DNA of 64,000 nt from positions 5,076,001-5,140,000 of the forward strand of contig NZ_CP041614.1 in NCBI RefSeq assembly GCF_007197555.1, given 5' to 3'. This document shows, in pieces, positions 26,145-36,177 of the stretch. Position numbers and translations under genes: made by a program. A model generated the notes under the pieces. The model was given only the letters and a program-made list of their open reading frames with translations, did no database searches and was not told where the DNA came from. This DNA is from Shewanella psychropiezotolerans (GTDB taxonomy: Bacteria; Pseudomonadota; Gammaproteobacteria; Enterobacterales; Shewanellaceae). The stretch's first letter is position 1. Each line of letters opens with the position of its first letter.

Positions 26145-28632
26145 GATAAGCCTGCAGTAAATTCAATAACGCCTCGGCACTACGCTGACACTCGTCAGTT
26201 GGCTGATAGGCGTCTCGCCTTAACTCTAACCACAGCATATAATACTGCTCAAACTCACAAAGCTGACCAAAATCAAGCCAAAAACACTCAGCATAGATAT
26301 GGGCAGGACATTGTTGTTGCACAACATTCAGTGCTCGTTGGCGATAACCAAGATCGGCACAACGCGCAGTAAAGCCTGGGAAGATAATCGAGATTTGACA
26401 TGAAATAGAATCTTCTTGTGATTCACACTTATCTGCCGCACTCATTGTCATTGGTCGCAATAATAGGTGCTCAACCACATAGACGCCCTCGCAGCTCCGA
26501 TTCAGGTAGGCCAAATGCTCGCACAGGATATTAGCCAAGCGGTTCACCTTGTTGGTATTACTACTTGTGCCAATAAAGATAGGTTGAACCGAATCTTGCA
26601 GTTGCTCTGCGGTTAAGTCTCTACGTTTTTGCTCCGTTAGATAGAGATCGTAGACAGACGTGCGATCTCTTTTTATCAATTTATAGTTGTTAATATCGAC
26701 GCCTTTTTTAAAAAAAGATTCGCCGATCACGCCTTGCTGCAAAGGTTGCAATTGCAACGCCATCTTGGAGACTTTGTGTCTATCGACCGCCTCTTCAGTC
26801 TTAATTAGAGGAATCGACAGCAGTTGCTTCTCCATCGCATCATTGAGAATGACCTGATTGTGTAATGGATAATTTACCCGTTCAAACTCACTATCACTGA
26901 CAATTTCTAATGGCTCGCGCTTCACTAGGCTTGTGTAGGGCCATCGATTGATTGGCATACCTAAGTGGTAGCTTAATCTATGTTGAAAACCACCGATATT
27001 ACTGTCAAATGTACGATAGCAGCGGTAATCAAATGCCCCACCTCTATCACGTCCCATTGCCACCACATCATTGAGATAGTGATACTTGCTCTCTAAAACC
27101 TGCGCTTCTAAGGCATTAGGGCTGTCATAAAAATTAAACTGTCTCAAAATAGATTGATCTAACTCTTCACCATAAAGGGCAAGTAGATAATCCAGTACCC
27201 GTCCCTTTCTATCGTGAAAATGGTCAAACTCAGCCAAAATAGCATCAAATTTTTGTTGTTCTTTCGCTGGATAAATATATTCAATGCCATGAAATTCATG
27301 TGAGTCCAAGGTGTAAAACTGATAGCTGGAATTGCAACTTTGATCAATAGAAAACAGCGACTTAATACTGCCAATATTCTTTGAAAAGTTTGCCATCAAC
27401 TGCTCAAACACCAACAGATAGCCACGTAGCTGATTCGCATTGGCTTTATCTTTTATAGCGGAAAACGCGCCAATACCATTGGCGCTCAAATTGTAACTAC
27501 TAGGGAAATGTTGCTGGATGGATTGATAGTCTTGTGTTTGACGAAAATGTCCACGCGTCACTTGATATAGGCTGCTAATTTCTTGACGAGTATGACGCAT
27601 CGAATATTGCTTAAACTGGCTATGCTCAAGATGCGTTGTAAACGTTTCAAAGTGCACATTGATCGATTGATGGTGCCGCTTTAAATTCACTCGCAGCTCT
27701 TCTTCAACACCAGGCATCTGTAACCAGGTTTTGTCTCTTATCACCTGTGCTATCGACTGCTCCGCTGGCGCACTATCCCCAACATCGACTAATGCAAGCT
27801 GATCTATAACCTCAATCTCTTCGATACTCCTCAATTCTGAGTAGAGTGATGCTAATGTCCTTTGTGCCTGATTTCCATCAAGAGTATCGAGCCGATATCG
27901 ACCATGTAATGCAATGGGTCCGGTTAAGATCTGCTCAAGACTTCGACCCGCATTGAGTTGTTCTTCATAACTTTCAATCTTAAGTTCACCCATGACCCAG
28001 CGATGGCAAACTGAATAGATCTGCGCCAATACATACTCTGCATCGCAATGATCCACCAAGTGAATATCAGCGATGAGCTGATAGCCCTTGTCATTGACGA
28101 TCTCTATCTTGGCAACATCTTCCGCCAAGTTTCTATTTTTACTATAAATATGTGAGGCTTTATCAATGATTTTATTGGCCAAAGAGGGACGAGACAGACA
28201 TTTCTGCTGCATCAAAGGTGTCAGCTGTAGTTCGATATTGTAAAGGCCTATGTAACCTGAGCTAACGGGGCTAATCCACACCCTATCAACCTCATCAATC
28301 GAATCTAAAAGCAACTGCTGATAATCTTCAATAGTGCATGCTCTAGCGGGTAACACCTGTTCGGGTAACGCTAACGCTAACTGCTTATAATTGAGCGAAC
28401 CATCGACTTGAGCCAACAGGTCTTCAGCAGAAAAATCGGTTTGATAATTGAGTTCTGTTAGTCCATAACAGAGCTGTTCAAGAATCGTCACTCCAGGATC
28501 ATGTGCGTTATAATCAGTCCAGATCTCTCCTGAATACTCTTGTGCATACTCGATCGCTTCATGTCTCAAGCTATAAAAACTTAAGGGATCTTTGTTGGCG
28601 ACATGCCTAGGAATACTTGCACTACTGCTCAT
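26125..28632 (-). CDS. eCIS baseplate protein (Afp12-like)
   Basis: An 835-residue baseplate component related to Afp12 (gp7-like wedge partner). Its N-terminus carries the hallmark EIWTDYNAHDPGVTILEQL near residue 40, a signature shared by eCIS baseplate-J-type proteins. The middle part is long and polar, with SYHLGMPINR near residue 560. It ends with VEHLLLRPM and a Cys-containing tail. GAGG precedes the ATG. The gene overlaps both neighbours (11 bases upstream, 20 downstream), which indicates a tightly packed operon. It would join the neighbouring gp6-like protein to form wedges around the spike. Confidence 0.75.
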   Translation of the reverse strand: MSSSASIPRHVANKDPLSFYSLRHEAIEYAQEYSGEIWTDYNAHDPGVTILEQLCYGLTELNYQTDFSAEDLLAQVDGSLNYKQLALALPEQVLPARACTIEDYQQLLLDSIDEVDRVWISPVSSGYIGLYNIELQLTPLMQQKCLSRPSLANKIIDKASHIYSKNRNLAEDVAKIEIVNDKGYQLIADIHLVDHCDAEYVLAQIYSVCHRWVMGELKIESYEEQLNAGRSLEQILTGPIALHGRYRLDTLDGNQAQRTLASLYSELRSIEEIEVIDQLALVDVGDSAPAEQSIAQVIRDKTWLQMPGVEEELRVNLKRHHQSINVHFETFTTHLEHSQFKQYSMRHTRQEISSLYQVTRGHFRQTQDYQSIQQHFPSSYNLSANGIGAFSAIKDKANANQLRGYLLVFEQLMANFSKNIGSIKSLFSIDQSCNSSYQFYTLDSHEFHGIEYIYPAKEQQKFDAILAEFDHFHDRKGRVLDYLLALYGEELDQSILRQFNFYDSPNALEAQVLESKYHYLNDVVAMGRDRGGAFDYRCYRTFDSNIGGFQHRLSYHLGMPINRWPYTSLVKREPLEIVSDSEFERVNYPLHNQVILNDAMEKQLLSIPLIKTEEAVDRHKVSKMALQLQPLQQGVIGESFFKKGVDINNYKLIKRDRTSVYDLYLTEQKRRDLTAEQLQDSVQPIFIGTSSNTNKVNRLANILCEHLAYLNRSCEGVYVVEHLLLRPMTMSAADKCESQEDSISCQISIIFPGFTARCADLGYRQRALNVVQQQCPAHIYAECFWLDFGQLCEFEQYYMLWLELRRDAYQPTDECQRSAEALLNLLQAYRDNGSE

Positions 28633-29497
28633 GGCTCACCTCAGTTTGGGCTTCATGGCTATCTTGCATATATTCGTCAGCCCACAGCTTGGTGATGTGA
28701 AAACATATATTCACCCCTTCCCCGTAATCTGTGTTTGACTTCATCTGCAGATAATAAGGGCGATAGGCCGAACTGCCCTCTTCACTTTGTGGTGCATTAA
28801 CCCAACGTATTGCCAGCTTATCCGCCGAAGATGAGTAGTAGGCATGTTGGCACTTAATCGGCTTTTTAAAGGTAAACCAATTAAATAGATCGAACCATAA
28901 TCGAGAGGGGTTGCAGGTGTTCATCGCAATAGCCCGTAACATGGCATAGCGGCCAGTACGTTTAATCCCCACACCAGCCATCACTTCAAAAGCCTGTACT
29001 CCCTCTAATGTCGGAGTAATATTGTGCCATTGTCCATCAGCCTTTACTGTCCCCGGCCCATCTTGTTCCTCAAACGCATTGCCAAGTCTGCCAGATGCGT
29101 TAATCATGCCGTTGACATCTAAAGCATGCATAGGTTTATCTTGATTGATACCAAGCCGGCTATGGGGTGATATGCAAAGTGTACTAGGAACTGGCTTACT
29201 CGAGACTTGTCCACTCGCTAGCATCTGTTTCTCAGGGGCTTTAAACAGTAAACTATCTATCTCCTGATCGAATTTAATACTCCACAACACTTGCTCTGGT
29301 TCACTGTCACGGTAAAAGCTTAAAAGGTTGGCATTCTCCTCTAATGATGAGATTTTAAAACCTTCATTAACCGATTTATCAAACCCCTCTTCTAAGGTGT
29401 TTAAACATGAATCAATCAAGTCTGAGAAATGCTCAGTTTGAGGTAGCGCACCTTTTCTGAAGTAGTTTTTAAGGGTGCTCCTGTTACGTTTAGCCAT
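28622..29497 (-). CDS. eCIS baseplate-linked, fibre-like protein
   Basis: 291 residues. It opens with LKNYFRKGALPQTEHFSDLI, an opening seen in eCIS-linked proteins. Near residues 115-140 it has SRLGINQDKPMHALDVNGMI and NASGRLG, a motif typical of tail-fibre and adhesin stalk ends. The C-terminal half (GTVKADGQWHNITP to the end) looks like a compact beta domain. It is placed between the two large baseplate genes, where other eCIS carry fibre or baseplate accessory genes. It is the best candidate for a receptor-binding or fibre-attachment protein here, since no long fibre is encoded. AAGGA precedes the ATG; it overlaps the gene before it by eight bases. Confidence 0.6.
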   Translation of the reverse strand: MAKRNRSTLKNYFRKGALPQTEHFSDLIDSCLNTLEEGFDKSVNEGFKISSLEENANLLSFYRDSEPEQVLWSIKFDQEIDSLLFKAPEKQMLASGQVSSKPVPSTLCISPHSRLGINQDKPMHALDVNGMINASGRLGNAFEEQDGPGTVKADGQWHNITPTLEGVQAFEVMAGVGIKRTGRYAMLRAIAMNTCNPSRLWFDLFNWFTFKKPIKCQHAYYSSSADKLAIRWVNAPQSEEGSSAYRPYYLQMKSNTDYGEGVNICFHITKLWADEYMQDSHEAQTEVSHEQ

Positions 29498-32400
29498 CTT
29501 GTTGAGTTCCTTCTACACACTGTTCAGTGCCCTCTTCACCACCGATAATGAAGTTTCCCCCCACTTCTAATTCATTAATCCCTGTTTGTTTGGCTTTATG
29601 ATCGATCTCTTCACTTATCAACTCGATGACTTGGTGGCCATAAGGCATCAGCAGGCACCAAGGCGAGCTAGGGGCTATATCTGTATTACTGTCTCGGTCT
29701 TCAATAGCATCTGCTGTTACGCTATCGGTCAGCTGAAAATAGGGCAGTGACTGCTGTGTCCGCTTGATAATGTGTAAAGCTGACACCTCAGTGACAAATT
29801 TAATATAACTAAGCTGGCGTATATAAGAGTCAATATCTTGGGTTATTAGCTGCCAACCAAAGCCACTATTATTGGCCGACTCACCCCAAGGGCAGAGAAA
29901 ATCACAAATATCTTTGTTTAACTGTGTGATCATCTGGCCTGTATGCATACCCGGTACAAACTTAACTGCGCAGCGTACTTGCACACTCTCGTATACTGGC
30001 TCCCTGACATCTATTTTGACAAATTGGGACGCATGTAATGAGATAAATGTCTGTACCCGGTTAAGCAGGTTTTGACTGATATTAAAGTCATCACATAACT
30101 GGTGCTGACAGCCAATGACCTTGGGCCGGACGATTATTAAAACATGTCCGGGCTGCTTACCCTGTTTGTTAAAAATGCAGTTTGAAATGCATTTAACTCG
30201 ATCAATTTCAGCAAACTCTTGCAGAATTAAATGCTCATAATCCCAGCAAGTCACCGCCCGATTCTTATGCCTAAGACGTTCGCTGACTCGCTGCTTAAAC
30301 TCACGATCGTTCTCTTGATCCTTACCATCAAAATGAGTCCTAGCTTGTGTCACCTTCTCGAGTCCTGCCACCGGATGCAGCGTTTTCCATTTAGCAAGGC
30401 CTTGCTGAGCAATGCTCTGCAGCTCCCCTGAAAGCTGTCGTGTTGCTTTACCCGCATGTGTTGTTATCGATAAACAACGTCCATAGCTAGACAGTGACTG
30501 GTTTGCGCTTGCTCTTAGCCAAAACAAACCTTTGGGCATCACACTGTTTTCAACATTTATCCCTTCAGGCAAAACAAATGTCATGATCCCTGAAGTCGTT
30601 AAGCCAAATGTCGTGTCAGACAGTATTTGTCGTTTTGAGAAAGGTAACCAATTGTTATTAATCAGATAAAACCACTGAACATCGCTTTCCTCATCACTTG
30701 AATTAAGGCTGGCCTTTTCATCGAAATGAAAGAATAGAGTCAATATTCCAGTCAGTGTTAATGACTCAATACCAATAAACAAATTGCCGTCAAAAGCATA
30801 TCGAGGAAACAAGTACTTAAGTTCAAGATCCTTATGTTTAGTGATGGGGTAGATTTGCTGGAAGCCAAAGGGGTGAATATGGGTCACACTATGCTGAGGA
30901 AGATTCTTTTTCTGATTTTGCGGATGAAGATGTATCACAGTATTAGCACGATAATTAACAGATAAGCGACTCAACGAGGGAGTATAGGGCAGGTTTGGTA
31001 ATGGTTTGGGCTTTTTACTATGGGCATTGGCAACGAGAATATTAGTCAACAAGGTTGAATATTGTTGATGCCCGAAAGCAATATCGGGCTCAGAAAGCTG
31101 AAGCTTAATAAAGCCATTTCTACTTTTAAGATTATAGTCGAATGCTTGCTTTTTAAGATTCGCTCCAACGGGTTTAAACGCATTAGCAACATCCGATCTA
31201 ATCACTTTAAAACTTTTTAACCTATTGGTTTCGGTGTTTTCATCAAAAAGTGTGATCGATTGCTGCGGATTAACTTTCAGCCAGCTACCATCTCTTAAGA
31301 CCTCTAATTCCCCTTTAAACGTATCATTACAAAATGGGAAATCATAACCAGCATAGTAAGTTTTAAAACCATCGAGTTCAGAAGGTAAGTCACTCCAGTT
31401 AAGATTGATCTCCAACTCAACAATTTGCTTTTGTGCCATCTCTTCACTGCCTAAAACCAGATAGCTATATCGTGATGGCTGTGCACCAAAGGGAACAAAT
31501 GTTTTCGCAGGATCTACCCTCCCATGATTGTTATAGGCCACCAGGTCAGTGATCCCTTTTACATCAACATCGATGTCGATAGCGCTTAAGATAAGACCGC
31601 GAAAAATAGAATAGGGAAAGAAGGTTGCCAGTGGCTTAATGCCGAACTGAATCATCCCCTCATCACAATGCCATTGATTGCCGTGAACCTCAGCGTTAAT
31701 TGGGGTTATAGGGGGTAAGTCTGGTGTTAAGGTAATAATAAATTGAAAACCATATGCACCATGTTCATCACCATCCACCTTTTTACTCAGAGGTTGAATG
31801 CGATAGTTTTTAGACTGCAACCACCCCTCTTCAGTAGAAAGCTTAATATCAAACATCTTCTCATACAGTTCATAAAAAGTGCGTAGCTGATCTTGACTCA
31901 ACAAGCGTAATAACCTTTTAAGCCCTGAGGTTTCAGTAAACTCTTGTGATTTAATGCTTATCTGTTGAATATCAGCTTTACTCAACCAAGCATTTCGTTG
32001 ATGTCGCCCTATTCTATTAAGGGTATGCCGACTAAATAATCGCCCTAATAGTCGGTAAAAAAGTGCTTCATTTGGGGCCTCGACAAGCAGTGATAATAAG
32101 TAGTTTTTATGGATTAAACTCTGTTGTTCCTCGGCACAGAGAAACATCTCCACTTGCTGTCCTTCTGATAGGTTTATAAGCAAGTTGTCAGCCGTGTTTT
32201 CACCGTCGTATAAACTGGGCTCAGCCTCGAGTAAATGGGTAAAAATAGCCAAGATGCAATCTCGTTTTTCAGCATCTGAGTCGGCGGTATTTAACAGGTA
32301 AAGCGCGTGAGATGGAATGGGATGAGGTTCTGCCAATGCTATAGTTAAACTTAACTCTCTATGCCCCTCCCGTAAATTTAACACCGGCGCTGAGACGGCA

Positions 32401-33545
32401 AAACCTAACGCGGCTAGCGATGCACTCTTGCCACCAAATCGCCCATTAGCACCAAAAGTCGTAAAGTCACAATTCGCGTTATCTTCAAGCTTGAGTTGGT
32501 TTTGAGTCACCTGAGTCACATAGTGCAACTCGCTTTCAGGAGAAATAAGTGGGTCACGATGTAGATAAAGGTTGAATACAGACTTAACTTGAGCATCGCT
32601 AAGCGAGAGGTCATCATCTAAGTGGAAAATAACATCTTGCTGATTACTGTCTTTACCGTAGCTAAACTCTGTCCCCTTTCTGATCTGTACTGCCCGTCTA
32701 AGCCCTTTTGTCGGAGTAAACAGTAAATATGCTGATTCGGGCGAACTCGGGGCTGGCTCAAATTTTAATATCTTTCGATAATAGAGATCCAAATGTCGCA
32801 TCGTAAAACGATTTAACTTTTGTTGGCTATGACGATATATCTTCAAAAACGCCATAAACAAACCCATCGATGGATCATGATCCGAACGATTCTCTAGCGC
32901 TAAGGTATAGACTCCGATCCCCATCTGTAGATACCGAACCACATTAATGACGTTAGAAAAGTTTTGTTGTAACAGCGGGAGCAGCTGGTTGGTGTCCATC
33001 CGAGCACTATTTGGCTGCCATTGAGAAACAATGTCTCCCCATATGGGATCAAACAGTCTTATCTTTTGCTCTGCCATCTGTTGTTGTTCTGGCGTTAAAA
33101 ACGCTACAACCCCTTGCAACTGCTGTAAACATGGCTGTAATTTCTTATCTACTGCTGAAGATATCTTGAGGCAAAACTCAAAAGCGGCTTCACTGTCTGA
33201 CAGCTTTAACTGCTGGTACCAGAGATTAATGTTTGAAAGCGAGGTTAGAATCGTGATGACAGCGGCTTGTGGGTCCTGTTTTAAATCCTCTTCAAACTCT
33301 ATAGATATTCGATCACAATCCATGTTTTTCAACATGGCCATCATTGCCAACTCACTGGCACAAAACATGGGTTCCCATGTGCCCGCTTTATTATTTTGGT
33401 GATCATAAAAATGCAACTGAGAAGCCAGTTGTTTAGCAAACACTAACAGGGTTTCAAACGACATTTCGTCAACATTAAAATGCCCGGCAACCAGAGCATC
33501 AGGCAAGCGTAATGCCTGTTTGCTTTCAAGCAATAACCGCGTCAT
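29490..33545 (-). CDS. eCIS baseplate wedge protein (Afp11, gp6/J-like)
   Basis: A very large (about 1351 residues) baseplate protein of the J/gp6 type. The middle holds typical elements such as RVDPAKTFVPFGAQPSRYSY and FKTYYAGYDFPFCNDTF. The late part (THFDGKDQENDREFKQRVSERLRHKNRAVTCWDYE region, about residues 1050-1110) is the conserved baseplate-J segment. An in-frame ATG exists at 33599, but GGAG with seven-base spacing points to 33545 (MTRLLLESKQ). It follows gp25 closely and overlaps the fibre-like gene. Its role is to form the wedges that connect spike, sheath and fibres. Confidence 0.8.
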   Translation of the reverse strand: MTRLLLESKQALRLPDALVAGHFNVDEMSFETLLVFAKQLASQLHFYDHQNNKAGTWEPMFCASELAMMAMLKNMDCDRISIEFEEDLKQDPQAAVITILTSLSNINLWYQQLKLSDSEAAFEFCLKISSAVDKKLQPCLQQLQGVVAFLTPEQQQMAEQKIRLFDPIWGDIVSQWQPNSARMDTNQLLPLLQQNFSNVINVVRYLQMGIGVYTLALENRSDHDPSMGLFMAFLKIYRHSQQKLNRFTMRHLDLYYRKILKFEPAPSSPESAYLLFTPTKGLRRAVQIRKGTEFSYGKDSNQQDVIFHLDDDLSLSDAQVKSVFNLYLHRDPLISPESELHYVTQVTQNQLKLEDNANCDFTTFGANGRFGGKSASLAALGFAVSAPVLNLREGHRELSLTIALAEPHPIPSHALYLLNTADSDAEKRDCILAIFTHLLEAEPSLYDGENTADNLLINLSEGQQVEMFLCAEEQQSLIHKNYLLSLLVEAPNEALFYRLLGRLFSRHTLNRIGRHQRNAWLSKADIQQISIKSQEFTETSGLKRLLRLLSQDQLRTFYELYEKMFDIKLSTEEGWLQSKNYRIQPLSKKVDGDEHGAYGFQFIITLTPDLPPITPINAEVHGNQWHCDEGMIQFGIKPLATFFPYSIFRGLILSAIDIDVDVKGITDLVAYNNHGRVDPAKTFVPFGAQPSRYSYLVLGSEEMAQKQIVELEINLNWSDLPSELDGFKTYYAGYDFPFCNDTFKGELEVLRDGSWLKVNPQQSITLFDENTETNRLKSFKVIRSDVANAFKPVGANLKKQAFDYNLKSRNGFIKLQLSEPDIAFGHQQYSTLLTNILVANAHSKKPKPLPNLPYTPSLSRLSVNYRANTVIHLHPQNQKKNLPQHSVTHIHPFGFQQIYPITKHKDLELKYLFPRYAFDGNLFIGIESLTLTGILTLFFHFDEKASLNSSDEESDVQWFYLINNNWLPFSKRQILSDTTFGLTTSGIMTFVLPEGINVENSVMPKGLFWLRASANQSLSSYGRCLSITTHAGKATRQLSGELQSIAQQGLAKWKTLHPVAGLEKVTQARTHFDGKDQENDREFKQRVSERLRHKNRAVTCWDYEHLILQEFAEIDRVKCISNCIFNKQGKQPGHVLIIVRPKVIGCQHQLCDDFNISQNLLNRVQTFISLHASQFVKIDVREPVYESVQVRCAVKFVPGMHTGQMITQLNKDICDFLCPWGESANNSGFGWQLITQDIDSYIRQLSYIKFVTEVSALHIIKRTQQSLPYFQLTDSVTADAIEDRDSNTDIAPSSPWCLLMPYGHQVIELISEEIDHKAKQTGINELEVGGNFIIGGEEGTEQCVEGTQQDG

Positions 33546-33616
33546 TTCATTCTCCATAATGAGTGACCAAACGACACTGAAGAAGATGATTTTTGCCACA
33601 TTGCATCCTAGCAGAT

Positions 33617-34033
33617 TTACAGATCAACTAAGGTTCCCTCCAAAATATAGAATGGATACACCATATTACGCCTTGCATTAGTCGTGATCACAGTGAAATT
33701 CAAGTCGATATCAAGGCGCCCTTCCATAGCATTGTCAGTACCTATTTCAATCAGCTCGACATTAATTCTGGGCTCAAAATAAAGCAGTGAACGGCTTATT
33801 AAGTGCATTAGCTTAGCGATTGTGGCCTGATTAATTTCCTCGAAAACCATTTTTTTGATACCACAGCCAAACAAAGGGTCCATCACTCGCTCTCCCGGTG
33901 AGGTAGACAAAATGATGTGTATGCTTTGTTCAATATCTTCTTCAGCAGAAACCATCTCAACCGATCTTTCTGCTGCCATAAACTGAGGTGGAAAGCACCA
34001 TCCAGTGCCTAAAAATGATCGTTCTATGCTCAT
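33617..34033 (-). CDS. eCIS baseplate wedge protein, gp25-like (Afp9)
   Basis: A small gp25/lysozyme-like-fold baseplate protein that starts sheath assembly. The typical sequence is visible: FLGTGWCFPPQF, then SAEEDIEQSIHIILSTSPGERVMDPLFGCG with the family's conserved (S/T)xxGERxxxPxFG motif, and LIEIGTD. The frame stays open to 34063, but AAGGGAG at suitable spacing favours ATG 34033 (the codon before it is also ATG). The length of 138 is usual for the family. It lies between the PAAR and gp6-like genes. Confidence 0.87.
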   Translation of the reverse strand: MSIERSFLGTGWCFPPQFMAAERSVEMVSAEEDIEQSIHIILSTSPGERVMDPLFGCGIKKMVFEEINQATIAKLMHLISRSLLYFEPRINVELIEIGTDNAMEGRLDIDLNFTVITTNARRNMVYPFYILEGTLVDL

Positions 34034-34052
34034 CATTACTCTCCCTTGCTCG

Positions 34053-34352
34053 CTATCCACCAATCATTACCGTCAATGCCCCCAGAACAATACTGCCTCC
34101 ATGCACTGTGGTATCTCCCATTCTGGCAGCAGGTTTGCCACTGATCATCACAGTTGCCGACCCTTTTGCCACTGTGTCTGGCGGACCCACACACACACAG
34201 CTATCACCAACTACACTTGCGGGCAGTTTTTGTATCAATACCGTTGGGACGCCCGGCCCAATAACCGGACCACCGACATGAGGGATCGGCGGCAGTCCAG
34301 GTGTCACCATAGGGCAAACATGCATATCAGTGATCCTTGCTGCAGGTGGCAT
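34053..34352 (-). CDS. eCIS PAAR-like spike tip (Afp10)
   Basis: A 99-residue PAAR-domain protein that caps the spike with a metal-bound cone. It starts MPPAARITDMHVCPMVTPG, carries repeated glycine-rich turns (GGPVIGPGVPTVLI, GSATVMISGKPAARMGDTTVHGG), and has the histidines and cysteine expected for the metal site (H11, C13, H86). It sits ten bases after the VgrG-like gene and 19 bases before gp25, the usual eCIS order. Confidence 0.9.
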   Translation of the reverse strand: MPPAARITDMHVCPMVTPGLPPIPHVGGPVIGPGVPTVLIQKLPASVVGDSCVCVGPPDTVAKGSATVMISGKPAARMGDTTVHGGSIVLGALTVMIGG

Positions 34353-34362
34353 CTATGACTCC

Positions 34363-36153
34363 TTAATTAATCATCACCATGGCGCCTTTGATTGTGGTCT
34401 GCCCAGAAGCAGACAACTCTGCAGACGCACTCCCCTTTGCCACAAACCCAACTTGAGCGGTTTGGTTAATGTTTAAACCCGCCAGTTTTAAATCTGCATT
34501 TGAACTTAAGCTCATCTCTCCTACCGCGCTTAATGTCATCTTGCCCTTAGCAGTTATGTTGATATCTTTAGGGCTGTCTAACGTGATACCGCTGCTATTC
34601 AGCTCAAGCTTATTACTGTTCTGATCTTCTAGGACGATTGACTTGTCTTTATCACTGATCACCACCTTATTCTCACCTGGTGTGATGATAGTGATCACCT
34701 TATCTTCTTCATTAAACTCAATTTTCAGCTTACTCTTGGTGATGATAGCCTTAATGTTGTTTTCAGCAGTCAGATCGTAAGCAGGCTTTCGCTTGCTGCT
34801 ATATAAGCTGCCTAATATCACAGGTTCACTGGGATTATTGTTGAAATAACCCAGCACCACTTCATCACCAATTTCCGGGATGAAAAAATTACCAATATCT
34901 TCAGATGCATAAAAGGTTGCGAGCCGCGCCCACACGCCTTCTGTAGATGCTTGCAATACTGGCACTTGCACCTGTATTCGATTTTGACCACTTGGATCAC
35001 CGTCTAATTTCATTACCACACCAATCTGAAGTCCTTCAACAGCCGGTAATAATCCACTTGCGGGCGGTGCTGATATGTCCCGATGCTCACTAGACCAATG
35101 TGGCGACATACCGAATTCAATGTCTGTTAACCACTGTCCATCAACCAATTCATGGTGAACGCGGCTAACGTAGACCAGGCCGTTAAAACGACTCCCCACT
35201 CCCGCAATCTCAATCAAACTGCCGATTTTGGCTGTTGCACTGCCTTGAAACTTCATTGTTCCCTGAATGCGTGCAAGTGCTGACTTTATCTGCTGACCTT
35301 TGGCCCAAGCTTTTAAGGATGCAGAATCTAAAGTGTTAGAGGTTTGTAGACGGAAATTATCAATAGAAAGAGTGGCTGCGAGATCGCTACTGGATAGATC
35401 CCCCTGCTTATTTAAAGTTTGTGCCTCAACCTTCTCCTGCTGGACCTTTTGTGTGGCGGGATCCCAGCACACACCGCTAACTGAACTGAGCTGATATCTA
35501 GCATCGAGATCGGCCGAAAAATCAATAAGATCTTCTCCATAAGTTACCGTTAACTCACCAGTCCCTGTCACTTGGGGCTCACCGATGGTCAGCTTTCCAG
35601 CATCGACACAGATGACATAACCATTGGCTTCCGCCCTTGAGAGTACAAAGTCCCAGTCGGTACAATTAAATTGCACAAGTTCATTATATTGTGATGATGT
35701 AGCACTGACTGACTTCTCAAGCCCAGAGTAGTTACCGATAATCTCTTCGATGATCTGACTATCGGTTTTGCTCGTGTAATTTTCGCTGGTGCGTGCAATG
35801 GTCATGGCCACACACTTATCTTTGCACTCGATCACCAATGACGAGTCATTATTCATGCCAATAGAGATACCCATTCCAATCACTAAGCCACTAAAGATCA
35901 GGGTTTCACTGCTGGCATATCCCGCCTTTATTTCAATGCTGGTTCCAGGTTTAAAACAAGACTCAGTACTCAGTGGAAAATCTTTGCCTGGCATATCTCC
36001 ATCGCTAACGATAATACGTGCCGAAGGAACTCGGTTCACTTCAGATATCACCTCTATCATCAACACATTAACGCTATCTTTTAACGCTGTTCCGTCAGCG
36101 GTAATACTGTATTTGATCACGCCATCGCTGTTGCTTAAAGGAGATGCTGCCAT
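34363..36153 (-). CDS. eCIS VgrG-like spike (Afp8)
   Basis: A 596-residue spike protein combining gp27-like and gp5-like parts. Residues 1-350 form the hub; an OB-fold follows (about 375-460: QIGVVMKLDGDPSGQNRIQV, IPEIGDEVVLGYFNNNPSEP), the classic VgrG/gp5 segment. The C-terminus is a beta-helix of short repeats (about 480-590: IVLEDQNSNKLELNSSGITL, DINITAKGKMTLSA) that forms the needle carrying PAAR. It ends without an effector extension. It is translated 24 bases after the LysM gene. Confidence 0.88.
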   Translation of the reverse strand: MAASPLSNSDGVIKYSITADGTALKDSVNVLMIEVISEVNRVPSARIIVSDGDMPGKDFPLSTESCFKPGTSIEIKAGYASSETLIFSGLVIGMGISIGMNNDSSLVIECKDKCVAMTIARTSENYTSKTDSQIIEEIIGNYSGLEKSVSATSSQYNELVQFNCTDWDFVLSRAEANGYVICVDAGKLTIGEPQVTGTGELTVTYGEDLIDFSADLDARYQLSSVSGVCWDPATQKVQQEKVEAQTLNKQGDLSSSDLAATLSIDNFRLQTSNTLDSASLKAWAKGQQIKSALARIQGTMKFQGSATAKIGSLIEIAGVGSRFNGLVYVSRVHHELVDGQWLTDIEFGMSPHWSSEHRDISAPPASGLLPAVEGLQIGVVMKLDGDPSGQNRIQVQVPVLQASTEGVWARLATFYASEDIGNFFIPEIGDEVVLGYFNNNPSEPVILGSLYSSKRKPAYDLTAENNIKAIITKSKLKIEFNEEDKVITIITPGENKVVISDKDKSIVLEDQNSNKLELNSSGITLDSPKDINITAKGKMTLSAVGEMSLSSNADLKLAGLNINQTAQVGFVAKGSASAELSASGQTTIKGAMVMIN

Positions 36154-36177
36154 ATACCTATGCCCCGTCGATTACAG

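Noticed and set aside
34363..36153. T6SS VgrG/PAAR locus
   Set aside because: No TssB/C, TssJLM or ClpV genes are present; DUF4255, the AAA+ ATPase, LysM adaptor and tape measure fit eCIS.
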